A stretch of DNA of 64,000 nucleotides from Parvibaculum sp045863935. GTDB taxonomy: Bacteria > Pseudomonadota > Alphaproteobacteria > Parvibaculales > Parvibaculaceae. Where the stretch lies: contig NZ_BTVP01000003.1 of NCBI RefSeq assembly GCF_045863935.1, positions 62,001 through 126,000 of the forward strand, read 5' to 3'. A model generated the notes under the pieces. It did no database searches and had not been told where the DNA came from. It saw nothing but the letters and a program-made list of their open reading frames with translations. The position numbers and the translations under genes were made by a program. Of the stretch, positions 25,280 through 34,632 are shown piece by piece. Within the stretch, counting starts at the first letter, position 1. Each line of letters opens with the position of its first letter.

Positions 25280-26272
25280 TTACGAGGGGCTGTTGCCTCG
25301 GGCGAGGCTTGCCGCACGGGCAGCGCCCGGCGCGTCGATGCGGATCATGTTGGGGCCTTCCACGACGCCCTGGACTGTGCGGTTCGAGCGGATATTCAAG
25401 ACACTGACGATATCGCCGACGGCGCCGCTTTCGAGCGCGCGGCCGCGGGCCGTGAGCGTGAGCGCGCCGGAAACGAAGGTCATGTCGACCTGCGCGCCCT
25501 TGTCGACGACGAGGGGAGGCTGCATGTCGGCGATCCGCATGGGTTCGCCCGCCCGCGCCGGACGGCGCGGCGACATGCCGACGAGATGCTCAAGCGAAGT
25601 TACGATGTTCTGGCCTACGCGGTTCGAGGGCAGACGCACCCAGTCGATATCGTGCTGGCGGACGACCTCGCCGGGCTGCATGTCGCGTGTGAGGACCGGC
25701 ACATCCGTCACGGGATAGGCACGGCCTGCGACGCGGCGGAGCGGGCTCAGCATGTCGCCCGCAGGCGCGCGGAGAATGGCGGTGAAGGCGCCGCTCCGGT
25801 GGTTGAAGGAGAGTTGCTCGACCTTGACGGTCGGCTCGTCGCCGTCGGCGACCTGGACGCCTGCCATGCCGTTCGCGAAATCGACCTGAAGCGTCGAGGC
25901 GGAGGGAAGGGCGGAGGACTGCGCCTCAATGGCCGACGAGATGGCGGCGGCGACATCGTCGTCCGGTACGGCCACGCCGCTGCGCCCGATGACGATGTGG
26001 GTGAGGCCGGCGTCGTTGCGCCAGTCGATGCCATTGCGCCGCGCGGCGAGCGAGATGCGGGAAACCGAGATCTCCGCGCGGGCACCCGGCGCTGGCGCCG
26101 GGGCGACGACGACCGAGGCGGCTTTGCCCGCATCGTCGAAGATATCGCCGAGCGTGACCGTTTCGTCCGAAACCGTGACGGCGGGGCGAAGCTCCGCCGC
26201 ACCCGTGCCAGTGGTGAAGCCGGCGGCAACGAGAAGAGCGAGTATGGCGATACGCGGGGACATGAGGGTCAT
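25280..26272 (-). CDS. flgA: P-ring assembly chaperone FlgA
   Basis: 330 residues with an N-terminal signal peptide (to about AAE, residue 27). The C-terminal SAF domain and the domain after it are recognisable (PVLTRDMQPGEVVRQHDIDW, then GDIVSVLN). FlgA helps FlgI polymerise into the P ring in the periplasm. The chain is longer than enteric FlgA (about 220) by an extra N-terminal domain, as is common in this class. It starts six bases after flgG. Confidence 0.9.
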   Translation of the reverse strand: MTLMSPRIAILALLVAAGFTTGTGAAELRPAVTVSDETVTLGDIFDDAGKAASVVVAPAPAPGARAEISVSRISLAARRNGIDWRNDAGLTHIVIGRSGVAVPDDDVAAAISSAIEAQSSALPSASTLQVDFANGMAGVQVADGDEPTVKVEQLSFNHRSGAFTAILRAPAGDMLSPLRRVAGRAYPVTDVPVLTRDMQPGEVVRQHDIDWVRLPSNRVGQNIVTSLEHLVGMSPRRPARAGEPMRIADMQPPLVVDKGAQVDMTFVSGALTLTARGRALESGAVGDIVSVLNIRSNRTVQGVVEGPNMIRIDAPGAARAASLARGNSPS

Positions 26273-26278
26273 CCGTTG

Positions 26279-27064
26279 TTACTTCACGTTCGAGGTGACC
26301 GACATCATTTCGTCGGTGGCGGTAATGACCTTGGCGTTCATCTCGTAGGCGCGCTGGGCGGTGATGAGCGTGGTGATTTCGCTCACCGCGTTCACGTTCG
26401 AGGTTTCGAGAAAACCCTGCAGCACGCTGCCGATACCGTCCGAGGCGGGGGTGCCGAGCGTGGGCGCGCCGCTCGCGGCGGTCTCGATGAAGAGGTTGCT
26501 GCCGAGCGGATCGAGGCCCGCCTCGTTCGCGAAGGCGGCGAGTTCGATCTGGCCGACGACCTGGGCGTCGGTCTGGCCCTGAAGAGTGACCTGCACCTGG
26601 CCGTCGTTGCTGATCGTAATATCGGTCGCTTCCTGCGGAATGGTGATGCCGGGCGCGAGGGTGTAGCCGTCCGCCGTTACGAGCTGGCCGTCGGGGCTGA
26701 TCTGGAAGGAGCCCGCGCGGGTGTAGGCATCTTCGCCGCTCGGCATTTCGACGCGGAAATAGCCGCGGCCCTGGATGGCTATGTCGAGCTTGTTCTCGGT
26801 GTTGTCGAGGTTGCCCTGCGTCATGATGCGATAGACGGAGCCCGTCTTCACGCCGAGGCCGACCTGCACACCCGCTGGCACGATGGTGCCGGCGTCCGAC
26901 GAGTTGGTGCCGACGCGGCGCAGGTTCTGATAGAGCAGATCCTGGAACTCCGCGCGCTGACGCTTGAAGCCCGAGGTGCTCATGTTCGCGATGTTGTTCG
27001 AGATGACCTCGACATTGAGCTGCTGGGCCATCATGCCGGTGGCGGCGATGCTGAGCGACTGCAT
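26279..27064 (-). CDS. flgG: distal rod protein FlgG
   Basis: 261 residues, family length. N-terminal MQSLSIAATGMMAQQLNVEV and NNIANMSTSGFKR, C-terminal NVNAVSEITTLITAQRAYEM. It builds the distal rod beneath the hook. 40 bases after flgF in the same operon. Confidence 0.96.
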   Translation of the reverse strand: MQSLSIAATGMMAQQLNVEVISNNIANMSTSGFKRQRAEFQDLLYQNLRRVGTNSSDAGTIVPAGVQVGLGVKTGSVYRIMTQGNLDNTENKLDIAIQGRGYFRVEMPSGEDAYTRAGSFQISPDGQLVTADGYTLAPGITIPQEATDITISNDGQVQVTLQGQTDAQVVGQIELAAFANEAGLDPLGSNLFIETAASGAPTLGTPASDGIGSVLQGFLETSNVNAVSEITTLITAQRAYEMNAKVITATDEMMSVTSNVK

Positions 27065-27104
27065 GGACTTTCTTCCTTACTTCCCTGAAGGGGCGGGCGC
27101 GGCG

Positions 27105-27836
27105 TCAGGCCGCCGTCCCGAGTTCCTGAATGGCCTGGCGACGCATCTGGTCTGCCTGGTCTATGAGTTTCTGGGCGCTCGCATAGGAACGCGAGACGTC
27201 GATCATGTTGGTCATCTCGACGATGGGCTGCACGTTCGAGCCTTCGAGCGCGCCCTGCACGAGGCGGGTGTTTTCAACGGGGATTTCCGCCTGGGCCGTG
27301 TCGAGCATGGTGTCGCCGACATTGCGCATGTCCTGCGGATTTTCGAAGGAAACGACGGCAAGCTTGCCGCGCTGACCTTGATCCGTGGAGATCGTGCCGT
27401 CGCGGGCGATGGAGATGCCGGTCTCATCCTGGGCAAAGCGGATCGGCGCGCCCGCATCGGTGAGGACGAGGGCGCCGGTGGAGGTGGCGAGCTGGCCTTC
27501 GGCGTCGAGACTGAAGTGGCCGTTGCGCGTGTAGAGGACGCCGGTTTCCGTCTGCACACGGAAGAAGCCCTCGCCGGCGATCGCCACGTCAAAGGGGTTT
27601 GCCGTCGTCTGGATCGCGCCGTCGCGCATGTTGCGATGCTGGCCGTAGTCCTGGACGAAGGTGATGTTGCCACCCGCGCTCTCCTCGGAGGCATCGGGCA
27701 TGAGGAACTGCTCGAAGAGCATCGCTTCCGACTTGTAGGCGGTCGTATTCATGTTCGCGAGATTGTTCGCGATGGTCGCCATTTCTCGCGTCATCGCCAT
27801 CTGACGCGAGAGGCCTATGAGCAGAGCGTTTTCCAT
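27105..27836 (-). CDS. flgF: proximal rod protein FlgF
   Basis: 243 residues with the rod signature (TIANNLANMNTTAYKSE) and C-terminal EGSNVQPIVEMTNMIDVSR. It forms part of the proximal rod. First gene of flgF-flgG-flgA-flgH; a sigma-54 promoter lies 49 bases upstream of its start and an FlbD-like palindrome further up. Confidence 0.94.
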   Translation of the reverse strand: MENALLIGLSRQMAMTREMATIANNLANMNTTAYKSEAMLFEQFLMPDASEESAGGNITFVQDYGQHRNMRDGAIQTTANPFDVAIAGEGFFRVQTETGVLYTRNGHFSLDAEGQLATSTGALVLTDAGAPIRFAQDETGISIARDGTISTDQGQRGKLAVVSFENPQDMRNVGDTMLDTAQAEIPVENTRLVQGALEGSNVQPIVEMTNMIDVSRSYASAQKLIDQADQMRRQAIQELGTAA

Positions 27837-27884
27837 GCCGGTTCCCAGGTCCTTGAGCGCAGGTCTTGCGCTGCCCGGCTATGT

Positions 27885-27899
27885 GCAGGGGCTGTGCCA
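27885..27899 (-). promoter_or_regulatory. sigma-54 promoter of flgF
   Basis: On the minus strand TGGCACA-N4-CTGC with correct GG-N10-GC spacing. Start point near 27873, leader about 36 bases. Confidence 0.65.
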
Positions 27900-27962
27900 G
27901 ATCGAAAACTTAATTAAATCAATAGCTTGAAGAGTTTCGCCGGCGACCGGACGGGTGTTTCG

Positions 27963-27989
27963 GGCAGGCTTTACCGGGCAGTTTCTGCC
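27963..27989. promoter_or_regulatory. FlbD-like sites before flgF
   Basis: GGCAGTTTCTGCC (27977-27989) is identical to the distal flgE site and is centred 97 bases from the -12 G. A weaker GGCAGGCTTTACC (27963-27975) is centred 14 bases away. Confidence 0.55.
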
Positions 27990-28174
27990 GTGCAGCCGGC
28001 ACGGCCCGCCGGTCCGCTCATCCATAGAGACATCCGGCACAAGAATGGCCGTCCGGAAGCGCAACCGCGAACGCTTCGTTAACCAAAGTCAGCGAGCATC
28101 CGGTTGTAACGAGCCAGGCCGGAAGCAGCATCGCTTTTCCGGCGGCAATCTGTGCAGAAGGTGGGGCGGTTCAG

Positions 28175-28681
28175 ATGGCCGATGTCGACGCCGAAATTCC
28201 CGAGGGAGACGAAGAAGAAGGAGCCGCGGCAGCGCCGAAGCGCCGGCTCGCGGGCAAGGTTCTCGTTCTCTATATCGTGCTGCCCGTGCTGCTCCTCGTT
28301 GGGGCGGGCGTGGGCGTTTACATGTCCGGCCTTCTCGGCGGCGGCGAGAGCGAGGAGGCGGTGGCCGAGGTTGCGCCCGATCCCGTGTTCTTCGACATGC
28401 CCGATTTTCTCGTGAACCTCTCCGGCCCGCCGCCGCAGCACTATCTCAAGATGCGCGTCGCGCTGCAGATCACCAGCAAGGAGGCCGTGCCGCAGCTCGA
28501 AATGGAGATGCCGCGCGTGCTCGACGGTTTCCAGACCTTCCTGCGTGAGCTTCGTCCGGAGGACCTCGAGGGGTCACGCGGCATGCTCTACCTCAAGGAG
28601 GAGCTGCTTCGCCGCCTCAATCTCGCCACGCAAGAGCCGATCGTCACCGACGTGCTCTTCAAGGAAATCATCGTTCAGTAG
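28175..28681 (+). CDS. fliL: flagellar basal body protein FliL
   Basis: 168 residues. Acidic, A/E-rich cytoplasmic N-terminus, one membrane helix at about 29-51 (VLVLYIVLPVLLLVGAGVGV), and a periplasmic domain with FLVNLSGPPPQHYLKM and LYLKEELLRRLN. FliL sits around the stator and supports torque generation. It is followed after 22 bases by fliM. Confidence 0.92.
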   Translation: MADVDAEIPEGDEEEGAAAAPKRRLAGKVLVLYIVLPVLLLVGAGVGVYMSGLLGGGESEEAVAEVAPDPVFFDMPDFLVNLSGPPPQHYLKMRVALQITSKEAVPQLEMEMPRVLDGFQTFLRELRPEDLEGSRGMLYLKEELLRRLNLATQEPIVTDVLFKEIIVQ

Positions 28682-28703
28682 CAGTCAGCGGGAAGTATCC
28701 GAG

Positions 28704-29801
28704 ATGCCGGAAAGCGATACCCTCGAACAGGAAGCGATGAATGCGACCGCCGAAGCGGCCGCAGCCGCACCGGAGCGCGTGCTCAACCAGGACGAGATCG
28801 ACAGCCTGCTCGGTTTCGAAGTGGACGAAGAAGCGGCGCCGGAACGGCACGGGATCGACGCCATCGTGAACTCGGCGCTCGTCTCCTACGAGCGCCTGCC
28901 GATGCTCGAAATCGTCTTCGACCGCCTCGTGCGCCTGATGACCGTGTCGCTCAGAAACTTTACGTCCGACAACGTCGAGGTCTCGCTCGACAACGTGTCG
29001 TCGATCCGCTTCGGCGACTACCTGAATTCAATTCCGTTGCCGGCCATTCTCGCCGTGTTCCGTGCGAAGCAGTGGGACAATTACGGCATGTTCACGGTCG
29101 ACTCGAACCTGATCTATTCGATCGTCGACGTGCTGCTCGGCGGACGGCGCGGCACGGCGGCCATGCGCATCGAAGGCCGGCCCTATACGACCATCGAACT
29201 CAATCTCGTCCAGCGCATGATCGAGGTCGTGATACAGGACGTGCAGGCGGCCTTCGAGCCGCTGTCGCCGGTGACGCTCGAACTCGACCGGATGGAAACC
29301 AATCCGCGCTTCGCGGCCATTGCGCGGCCCGCCAATGCGGCGATCCTCGTGAAGCTGCGCGTGGACATGGAAGATCGCGGCGGGCGCATCGAAATGCTGC
29401 TGCCCTATGCGACGCTCGAACCGATTCGAGAGCTGCTTCTGCAGATGTTCATGGGCGAGAAGTTCGGGCGCGATTCGATCTGGGAAAGCCATCTCGCGAC
29501 GGAGCTCTGGTCGACGCGGGTGCCGCTGGAAGCGGTGCTCGACGAGCAGATGCTGACGCTGCGCGACGTCATGAATTTCCAGGTTGGACAAACGCTCATG
29601 CTCAACAACGCGCCGGACGGTGCGATCGACCTGCGTTGCGGCGGCGTGAAGCTCGGACGGGGCCGGATGGGCCGCGTGGGCAATCACGTTGCAGTGCGCG
29701 TCGAACAGGCGATCCGTCATGCGCGGCGCGGCCCGGCCATTGCCGCGCCGGAAGCGGATGCAGGTTCTCCCGAAGTCAAGATTGCAGGACCCGAGAAATG
29801 A
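28704..29801 (+). CDS. fliM: flagellar motor switch protein FliM
   Basis: 365 residues from ATG 28704. The frame is open further upstream inside fliL but not homologous. N-terminal CheY-P-binding segment LNQDEIDSLLGF, the central GGxxG-type domain (VDVLLGGRRG) and a SpoA domain at the C-terminus (LGRGRMGRVGNHVAVRVEQ). It is part of the C ring. Its stop overlaps the next gene by four bases. Confidence 0.95.
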   Translation: MPESDTLEQEAMNATAEAAAAAPERVLNQDEIDSLLGFEVDEEAAPERHGIDAIVNSALVSYERLPMLEIVFDRLVRLMTVSLRNFTSDNVEVSLDNVSSIRFGDYLNSIPLPAILAVFRAKQWDNYGMFTVDSNLIYSIVDVLLGGRRGTAAMRIEGRPYTTIELNLVQRMIEVVIQDVQAAFEPLSPVTLELDRMETNPRFAAIARPANAAILVKLRVDMEDRGGRIEMLLPYATLEPIRELLLQMFMGEKFGRDSIWESHLATELWSTRVPLEAVLDEQMLTLRDVMNFQVGQTLMLNNAPDGAIDLRCGGVKLGRGRMGRVGNHVAVRVEQAIRHARRGPAIAAPEADAGSPEVKIAGPEK

Positions 29802-30274
29802 CGGTTCTTTCCAGTGTGCCGATCGGTCTCATGCTCGAAATCATCGTCTGCGTGTTTCTTGCCGCGACCATCGCCTATTGCGCGATGCTGGATCGCAGGC
29901 TGCGCGCCATGCGTTCCGGCCAGGACGGCTTGCGCGAGCTGGTGGGCGAACTCAACACCGCGACGCAACGCGCCGCATCGGCCATCGACGCGCTGAAGCA
30001 GGCGAGCGCCGCCACGGGCGCGGAGCTTGGCGACGGCGTCACGCGGGCACGCGCGCTCGCCGATGAGCTTTCGCTCATGATCGAATCCGGCGAGAGGATC
30101 GCCGAACGGCTTGGGCGGGGCGTGGCACCGGCCGAGCGCATGGCATCGCCGCGCGCGCCGCTGCAACCCGCCGCCGGACCGCGCCATGCGGCGCCGTCAC
30201 CTACAGCGCGCGATGCGGCTGTCGCTGCACGCGCCGCGAACCAGCTTCTCGAGGCGCTGAAGAAGGCACGCTGA
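29798..30274 (+). CDS. DUF6468 flagellar-locus membrane protein
   Basis: 158 residues from the ATG that overlaps the fliM stop (ATGA). One N-terminal membrane helix at about 9-29, then a long helical, probably coiled-coil stretch and an A/P-rich tail. The family occurs next to fliM in alphaproteobacteria and has no assigned function. Anchoring plus coiled coil would suit a motor-associated scaffold; that is a guess. Confidence 0.7.
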   Translation: MTVLSSVPIGLMLEIIVCVFLAATIAYCAMLDRRLRAMRSGQDGLRELVGELNTATQRAASAIDALKQASAATGAELGDGVTRARALADELSLMIESGERIAERLGRGVAPAERMASPRAPLQPAAGPRHAAPSPTARDAAVAARAANQLLEALKKAR

Positions 30275-30296
30275 GTTCAATCTACAGGGAAACCGA

Positions 30297-31037
30297 ATGC
30301 TCGACCGTCTTCGCCTTCTTCCGACCGTCATTCTCTGCGCCTCGCTGCTGCTGGTGCTGAAGCTCGCCGATCTTGCAACCGGCGGCGAGGGCAGCGCGAC
30401 GATCTCGGCGATCTCGATTGCCCAGGCCAGCGCGCCGGAGGAGAAATCCGGCGAAGAAGCCGAAGCGCATGGCGAGGCTGCGGGCCATGGCGACACGGCG
30501 GCCGGCGAGACGGCTGCCGCTGTGCCCCCGGCGCCGGCTCCTACCGCCGAACCGGAAATCAGCAAGTCGGAACGCACCGTGCTGCAGAGCCTTGCCTCGC
30601 GGCGCAAGGAACTCGATACGCGTGCCGGGGAACTCGACACGCGCGAACAATTGCTCGCCGCCGCCGAAAGGCGCGTCGAGGAACGGATTGCCGAGCTGAA
30701 AGAAATCGAAGCGCGGATCAACGAACGGATCGGCGCGGAAGACGAGGCGAACGAGGCGCGGATCGCCGGGCTCGTGTCGATGTATGAGACCATGAAGCCG
30801 AAGGATGCGGCACGCATTTTCGAACGTCTCGACATGGGCGTGCTGCTCGACGTGGTGATGCGGATGCAGCCGCGGAAGATGGCCGCCGTGCTGGCCGCCA
30901 TGGATCCCGTCGTGGCACAGGACCTCACCGTCGAGCTTGCAACCGGCGACCGGCTTTCCGGAATCCGGGCGGGTGAGAGCGCGGATGAGGCCGAGACGCC
31001 CGCAACAGTGCCCGGCGGCGGCGAAAAAGCCAGCTAA
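30297..31037 (+). CDS. MotE-like protein with MgtE N-terminal domain
   Basis: 246 residues. Signal-anchor helix at about 8-24, an A/E/H/P-rich linker (35-90), a coiled coil (95-155) and a C-terminal MgtE_N-type domain (YETMKPKDAARIFERLD, VLLDVVMRMQPRKMA, AAMDP). This resembles MotE of rhizobia, a periplasmic chaperone for the motor protein MotC. It is 22 bases after the DUF6468 gene and ends the fliL-fliM operon. Confidence 0.75.
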   Translation: MLDRLRLLPTVILCASLLLVLKLADLATGGEGSATISAISIAQASAPEEKSGEEAEAHGEAAGHGDTAAGETAAAVPPAPAPTAEPEISKSERTVLQSLASRRKELDTRAGELDTREQLLAAAERRVEERIAELKEIEARINERIGAEDEANEARIAGLVSMYETMKPKDAARIFERLDMGVLLDVVMRMQPRKMAAVLAAMDPVVAQDLTVELATGDRLSGIRAGESADEAETPATVPGGGEKAS

Positions 31038-31060
31038 TCCGCCCTTTTGCCTTCGCACCC

Positions 31061-31075
31061 TTAAGCCCCACTTAA
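31061..31075. promoter_or_regulatory. CtrA binding site before the large TPR gene
   Basis: TTAAGCCCCACTTAA, an exact TTAA-N7-TTAA, 24 bases after the MotE-like stop and 120 bases before the next ATG. Confidence 0.65.
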
Positions 31076-31097
31076 CCGGCGATGCCTAGACTGCCCG

Positions 31098-31118
31098 ATG
31101 ACGGCAGAAAGCCGTCAT
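31098..31118. repeat. perfect inverted repeat before the large TPR gene
   Basis: ATGACGGC / GCCGTCAT with a five-base centre, 22 bases after the CtrA site. No T run follows. It may be an operator or a terminator stem for the fliL operon. Confidence 0.45.
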
Positions 31119-31194
31119 TCGTGGGCAGAAGCTTTTGGGACGCAGCGGCGTGACTCGATCTCACCGAAATTCCGAGCAACAGGAGACTGTCGGC

Positions 31195-34100
31195 ATGCGC
31201 TTTCGCGCTTTGGCGGCGATTACCGGCCTGTTCCTGCTCGCTGCGGCACTCGCGCCCGCCGCCCGCGCCGCCGAAGCCACGACGCTGTCGCTCAGCGAAC
31301 GGGACGGCTATGGCCGCATGGTCTTCACCTTTCCAGGCAAGGTTCCCGGCTACCGCGCCACGATCAACGCCGGCATTCTCGTTCTTCAGTTCGACAAGCC
31401 TTTCGATGCGGATACCGAGGAATTCGTCCGCCAGATGCCGCGCTATGTGGCGCTGGCCCGGCGGGACGGCGACAAGGGCACCATTCGCCTCGCGCTGACG
31501 ACGGACTTCTGGCTCGATACGAAGCAGGCCGAGAACTCCGTCTATGTCGATCTCATGCCGCCCAGCTGGAGCGGCAAGCCGCCGCCGCTGCCGGCAGATG
31601 TGCAGGCTCGGCTCGATGCCGCCGCAGAAAAGAAGCGGGCGGAGGCGGAAGCGGAGCTTGCGGCCAAGGCGCTGGGGGTCGAAAAGCCCACGATCGAAAA
31701 GCCCGGCCTCGCGGTGCGTGTCGCGGCGCGCGAGGGCATGACGCGGCTTGTTTTCGACTGGAACCAGCCCGTTCTCTATTCGCTTGTGGAGCGGGAGGGG
31801 CTTGCCACCATTACGTTCGACCGCTCGGCCCGAGTGGACCTCGCGCCGCTGCGTGCCGACCCGCCGCCCTATCTCAGTCATGCGAGCGCTCTCGAACATG
31901 ATGGCAGGCTTGCCATTGTGCTGACGCTGAAACCCGGCGTGAGCGTGAGTGACTTCCGCGAGGATATGAGCGTGGTGCTGGACCTGAAGCCTTCGGGCGG
32001 CAGCATCGCCCCGGAAGCGCAGGCGGCAGCCGACGAGCTCACCTCGTCGCAGACCTACGGCGCGGAGAAGGCGGACAGCGAGAAAGAGGCCCACGGCCCG
32101 ACGAATATCCTGCCGAAAGCGGCGCAGACTGAAGCCGAAGAGGGCGCGGAAGCGCAGGCAGAGGCGGCATCGCCGGAGGATTCCGCCGAGGAGCGAATCG
32201 CAACCAACCCGCTGCCCCAGGGGGGGCGGCCGGAAGGCAAGGCGGTGGTGCGTTTCGCGCCGGGCCGGAGCGGGACCGACATCCTGGTCGAATGGCCGGA
32301 GCCTGTGGGCGCCGCTGTATTCGAAAGGGCAGACAGACTCTGGATCGTGTTCGATGCGGCGATGCCGCTCGATACAACGGATGCAATACCGGAAAAGCTC
32401 GGTTCGTTCGGCACGCCGGAGGTTCTGGCCTTCGAGGAAGGGACCGCGCTTGTCGTGCCGCTGAGCGAAAAGGTTTTGATCGGCGCTGTGGAGGAAGGTG
32501 CGTCCTGGCGTATTTCCGCCGGTGAGACGCTGACCACCACGGGACGGCCGATATCGCTTTCGCGAAGCTGGCGTGAGGACGGGCGCGGCAGCGTCGCGTT
32601 CGATCTCAAGGCTACGCGCAAGATACTGAGGATGCGCGATCCGCTTGTCGGTGACGACATCGTGGTGGCGACGGCGCGCGGCCCCGTGCAGTCCATGCAG
32701 ACGCCGCGGAGCTTCGTCGAATTCCAGGCTCTGCAGACCGCGCAAGGTCTCGCCATTGTTCCTGTGGCGGACGATGTGAATGTGGCGGCGGCACCCGACC
32801 ATGTGATCGTGTCGCGGCGCGAGGGGCTTGTGCTGTCCGCAGGCGGCGGCGGTCCCGAAGCGCCGGAGGCGGAAGGCACTTCGGTTGCTGCGGTAAAAGC
32901 GCCGGCCGAGATGCATTTCGCGGAATGGCGCAATGCGCCGGGCAAGAATTTCACCGAGCGGCGGCAATATTATCTCGCGCGGCTTGCGAATGCGCGAACG
33001 CAGGAGCTGGGTGATCTGCGCTTCGCCTATGGCCGCTTCCTACTCGGCAACGGACTTGCGCCGGAGGCGCTGGCGGCCTTTGCAGGCGCGCTCGAGGCCG
33101 AACAGAAGTTCGTGAACGACCCCGCCTTCCGCGCCGCCAAAGGCGTCGCAAACGTGTTGAGCGGACGTTATGTCGAGGCCATGGCCGATCTTTCGGCGAC
33201 CGGTCTTGAAAATGCGCCCCACGCCGCGGCATGGCGAGGGCTTGCGCGGGCGGAACTCGGGCACTGGGAAGAGGCTCGCGCACAATTCGGACTTGCTGGC
33301 GCCATTCTCGATGCCTTCGACGACGATTTGCGCACGCGCTTCAGGACAGGGGCCGCCGTCGCGGCCCTCAAGGGCGGCGATGTCAATTCGGCGGAAGCCT
33401 ATGTGGCGGGCTTCCCGGCCGCACCGGGGAGTGCGAAGGCGAAGGCCGAAATTCTGCTCGTTCGCGCCATGACGGACGATGCGCGTTCGGGTGGAGAATC
33501 GGCGCTGGCGCGATACGACGCGGCGATCGCGACAAACTATCCGCCGGTGGCGGCGCGCGCTCGGTTCGGGAAGGCGATGCTGCAGCACAAGCGCGGCGAG
33601 ATCGACGGGGAGACCTTTGCAAAGGAACTCGAAAGCCTGCGCTATGCATGGCGCGGTGATGCGCTCGAACTCGAAGTCCTGACGCGGCTCACGACTTTCC
33701 GGCTGGAAGAGGGAGAGATCGGCGAAGCGCTGAAGCAGATGCAGACGGCGACCGCGAACTATCCCGACAGCGAGGAAGCGCACAAGATGAATGTGCGCAT
33801 GTCCGATATCTTCGCGGACTATTTCCTCAGCGATGCCATCAAGGAAATGGAGCCGGTGCAGGCGCTTGCCTTTTTCGACAGCTTCAAGGAACTGACGCCC
33901 ATCGGGCAGAAGGGCGACGAAATGATCCGCGCCCTTGCGGAACGGCTCGTCGAGGTCGACCTGCTGACACAGGCCGAGCAACTACTCGACTATCAGGTCG
34001 CGAACCGGCTTCACGGCGGTGTCGCCAAGGCGCAGGTCGCGGCGCGACTTGCCTCGATCTACCTGGTCGACCAGAAGCCGGAGCAGGCGCTTGCGGCGCT

Positions 34101-34605
34101 TCGGGCCACGAAGCAGAACCTCCTGCCGGAGGCGCTTGCCGAGCGGCGCATGCTGCTGGAAGCGCGGGCGCTGGCCGAGAGCAAGCAGTACGACAATGCG
34201 CTCGATCTGCTGGAAGGCCGGAAGGACAATATCTCGGCGCGGCTCCGCGCGGATACGCTCTGGGACGCGGGACGCTGGCCGGAGGCAGGTGCCTCGATCG
34301 AAATGTTCCTCGGCGAGAGCTGGAAGTACGATCAGACACTGGACGACGAGACGCGGCTTCTCGTGATGCGCGGTGCCATCGCCTATTCGCTGGCGGGCGA
34401 CGAGAACGGGTTGTCGAGGCTCAGGGCAAAGTTCGGAGAGGCAATGAGCATGAGCCCCGATGCGAGCGCCTTCGCGGTCGTCTCCGAGCCCATCGTGGAG
34501 CAGGGCGTGGCCTTCCGGGAAATGACGAGCCGGATCGCTTCGGTCGATACGCTCGAACGCTTCCTGGCGTCGCTGCGGGTCGAAGGGACACCGGCGCTCA
34601 ACTGA
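31195..34605 (+). CDS. large periplasmic protein with AMIN-like repeats and TPRs
   Basis: 1136 residues from ATG 31195 with AGGAG nine bases upstream. A signal peptide (to about AAEA, residue 27) is followed by at least three related beta-rich modules at about 25-100, 169-245 and 348-400, each with an RxVFxx...VxGYR/LYS...LxIxFD pattern like AMIN domains. An E/A-rich linker separates the second and third. From about 590 onward the chain is helical with TPR-like repeats to the end. It should be exported and may bind peptidoglycan or ring components. It lies inside the flagellar island and has its own CtrA site. Function unknown. Confidence 0.75.
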   Translation: MRFRALAAITGLFLLAAALAPAARAAEATTLSLSERDGYGRMVFTFPGKVPGYRATINAGILVLQFDKPFDADTEEFVRQMPRYVALARRDGDKGTIRLALTTDFWLDTKQAENSVYVDLMPPSWSGKPPPLPADVQARLDAAAEKKRAEAEAELAAKALGVEKPTIEKPGLAVRVAAREGMTRLVFDWNQPVLYSLVEREGLATITFDRSARVDLAPLRADPPPYLSHASALEHDGRLAIVLTLKPGVSVSDFREDMSVVLDLKPSGGSIAPEAQAAADELTSSQTYGAEKADSEKEAHGPTNILPKAAQTEAEEGAEAQAEAASPEDSAEERIATNPLPQGGRPEGKAVVRFAPGRSGTDILVEWPEPVGAAVFERADRLWIVFDAAMPLDTTDAIPEKLGSFGTPEVLAFEEGTALVVPLSEKVLIGAVEEGASWRISAGETLTTTGRPISLSRSWREDGRGSVAFDLKATRKILRMRDPLVGDDIVVATARGPVQSMQTPRSFVEFQALQTAQGLAIVPVADDVNVAAAPDHVIVSRREGLVLSAGGGGPEAPEAEGTSVAAVKAPAEMHFAEWRNAPGKNFTERRQYYLARLANARTQELGDLRFAYGRFLLGNGLAPEALAAFAGALEAEQKFVNDPAFRAAKGVANVLSGRYVEAMADLSATGLENAPHAAAWRGLARAELGHWEEARAQFGLAGAILDAFDDDLRTRFRTGAAVAALKGGDVNSAEAYVAGFPAAPGSAKAKAEILLVRAMTDDARSGGESALARYDAAIATNYPPVAARARFGKAMLQHKRGEIDGETFAKELESLRYAWRGDALELEVLTRLTTFRLEEGEIGEALKQMQTATANYPDSEEAHKMNVRMSDIFADYFLSDAIKEMEPVQALAFFDSFKELTPIGQKGDEMIRALAERLVEVDLLTQAEQLLDYQVANRLHGGVAKAQVAARLASIYLVDQKPEQALAALRATKQNLLPEALAERRMLLEARALAESKQYDNALDLLEGRKDNISARLRADTLWDAGRWPEAGASIEMFLGESWKYDQTLDDETRLLVMRGAIAYSLAGDENGLSRLRAKFGEAMSMSPDASAFAVVSEPIVEQGVAFREMTSRIASVDTLERFLASLRVEGTPALN

Positions 34606-34632
34606 GCGCCGGCAAAGGCTTCGTCCGCTTCC

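Larger units (their letters stand above)
27837..28174. promoter_or_regulatory. flgF-fliL divergent control region
   Basis: 338 bases without a gene. The flgF side has the sigma-54 promoter (27885-27899) and FlbD-like sites (27963-27989). On the fliL side there is a CtrA half-site TTAACC at 28079-28084, but no full TTAA-N7-TTAA. A palindrome CCGTGC / GCACGG lies near 27988-28004. Confidence 0.55.

Noticed and set aside
27905..27930. TTAATTAAATCAA as a CtrA site
   Set aside because: The second half-site is not at the seven-base spacing; it is an AT-rich stretch near the promoter.
31072..32967. Open frame of over 600 codons on the minus strand opposite the large TPR gene
   Set aside because: R/H-rich translation with no domain; produced by GC-rich third positions of the real gene.
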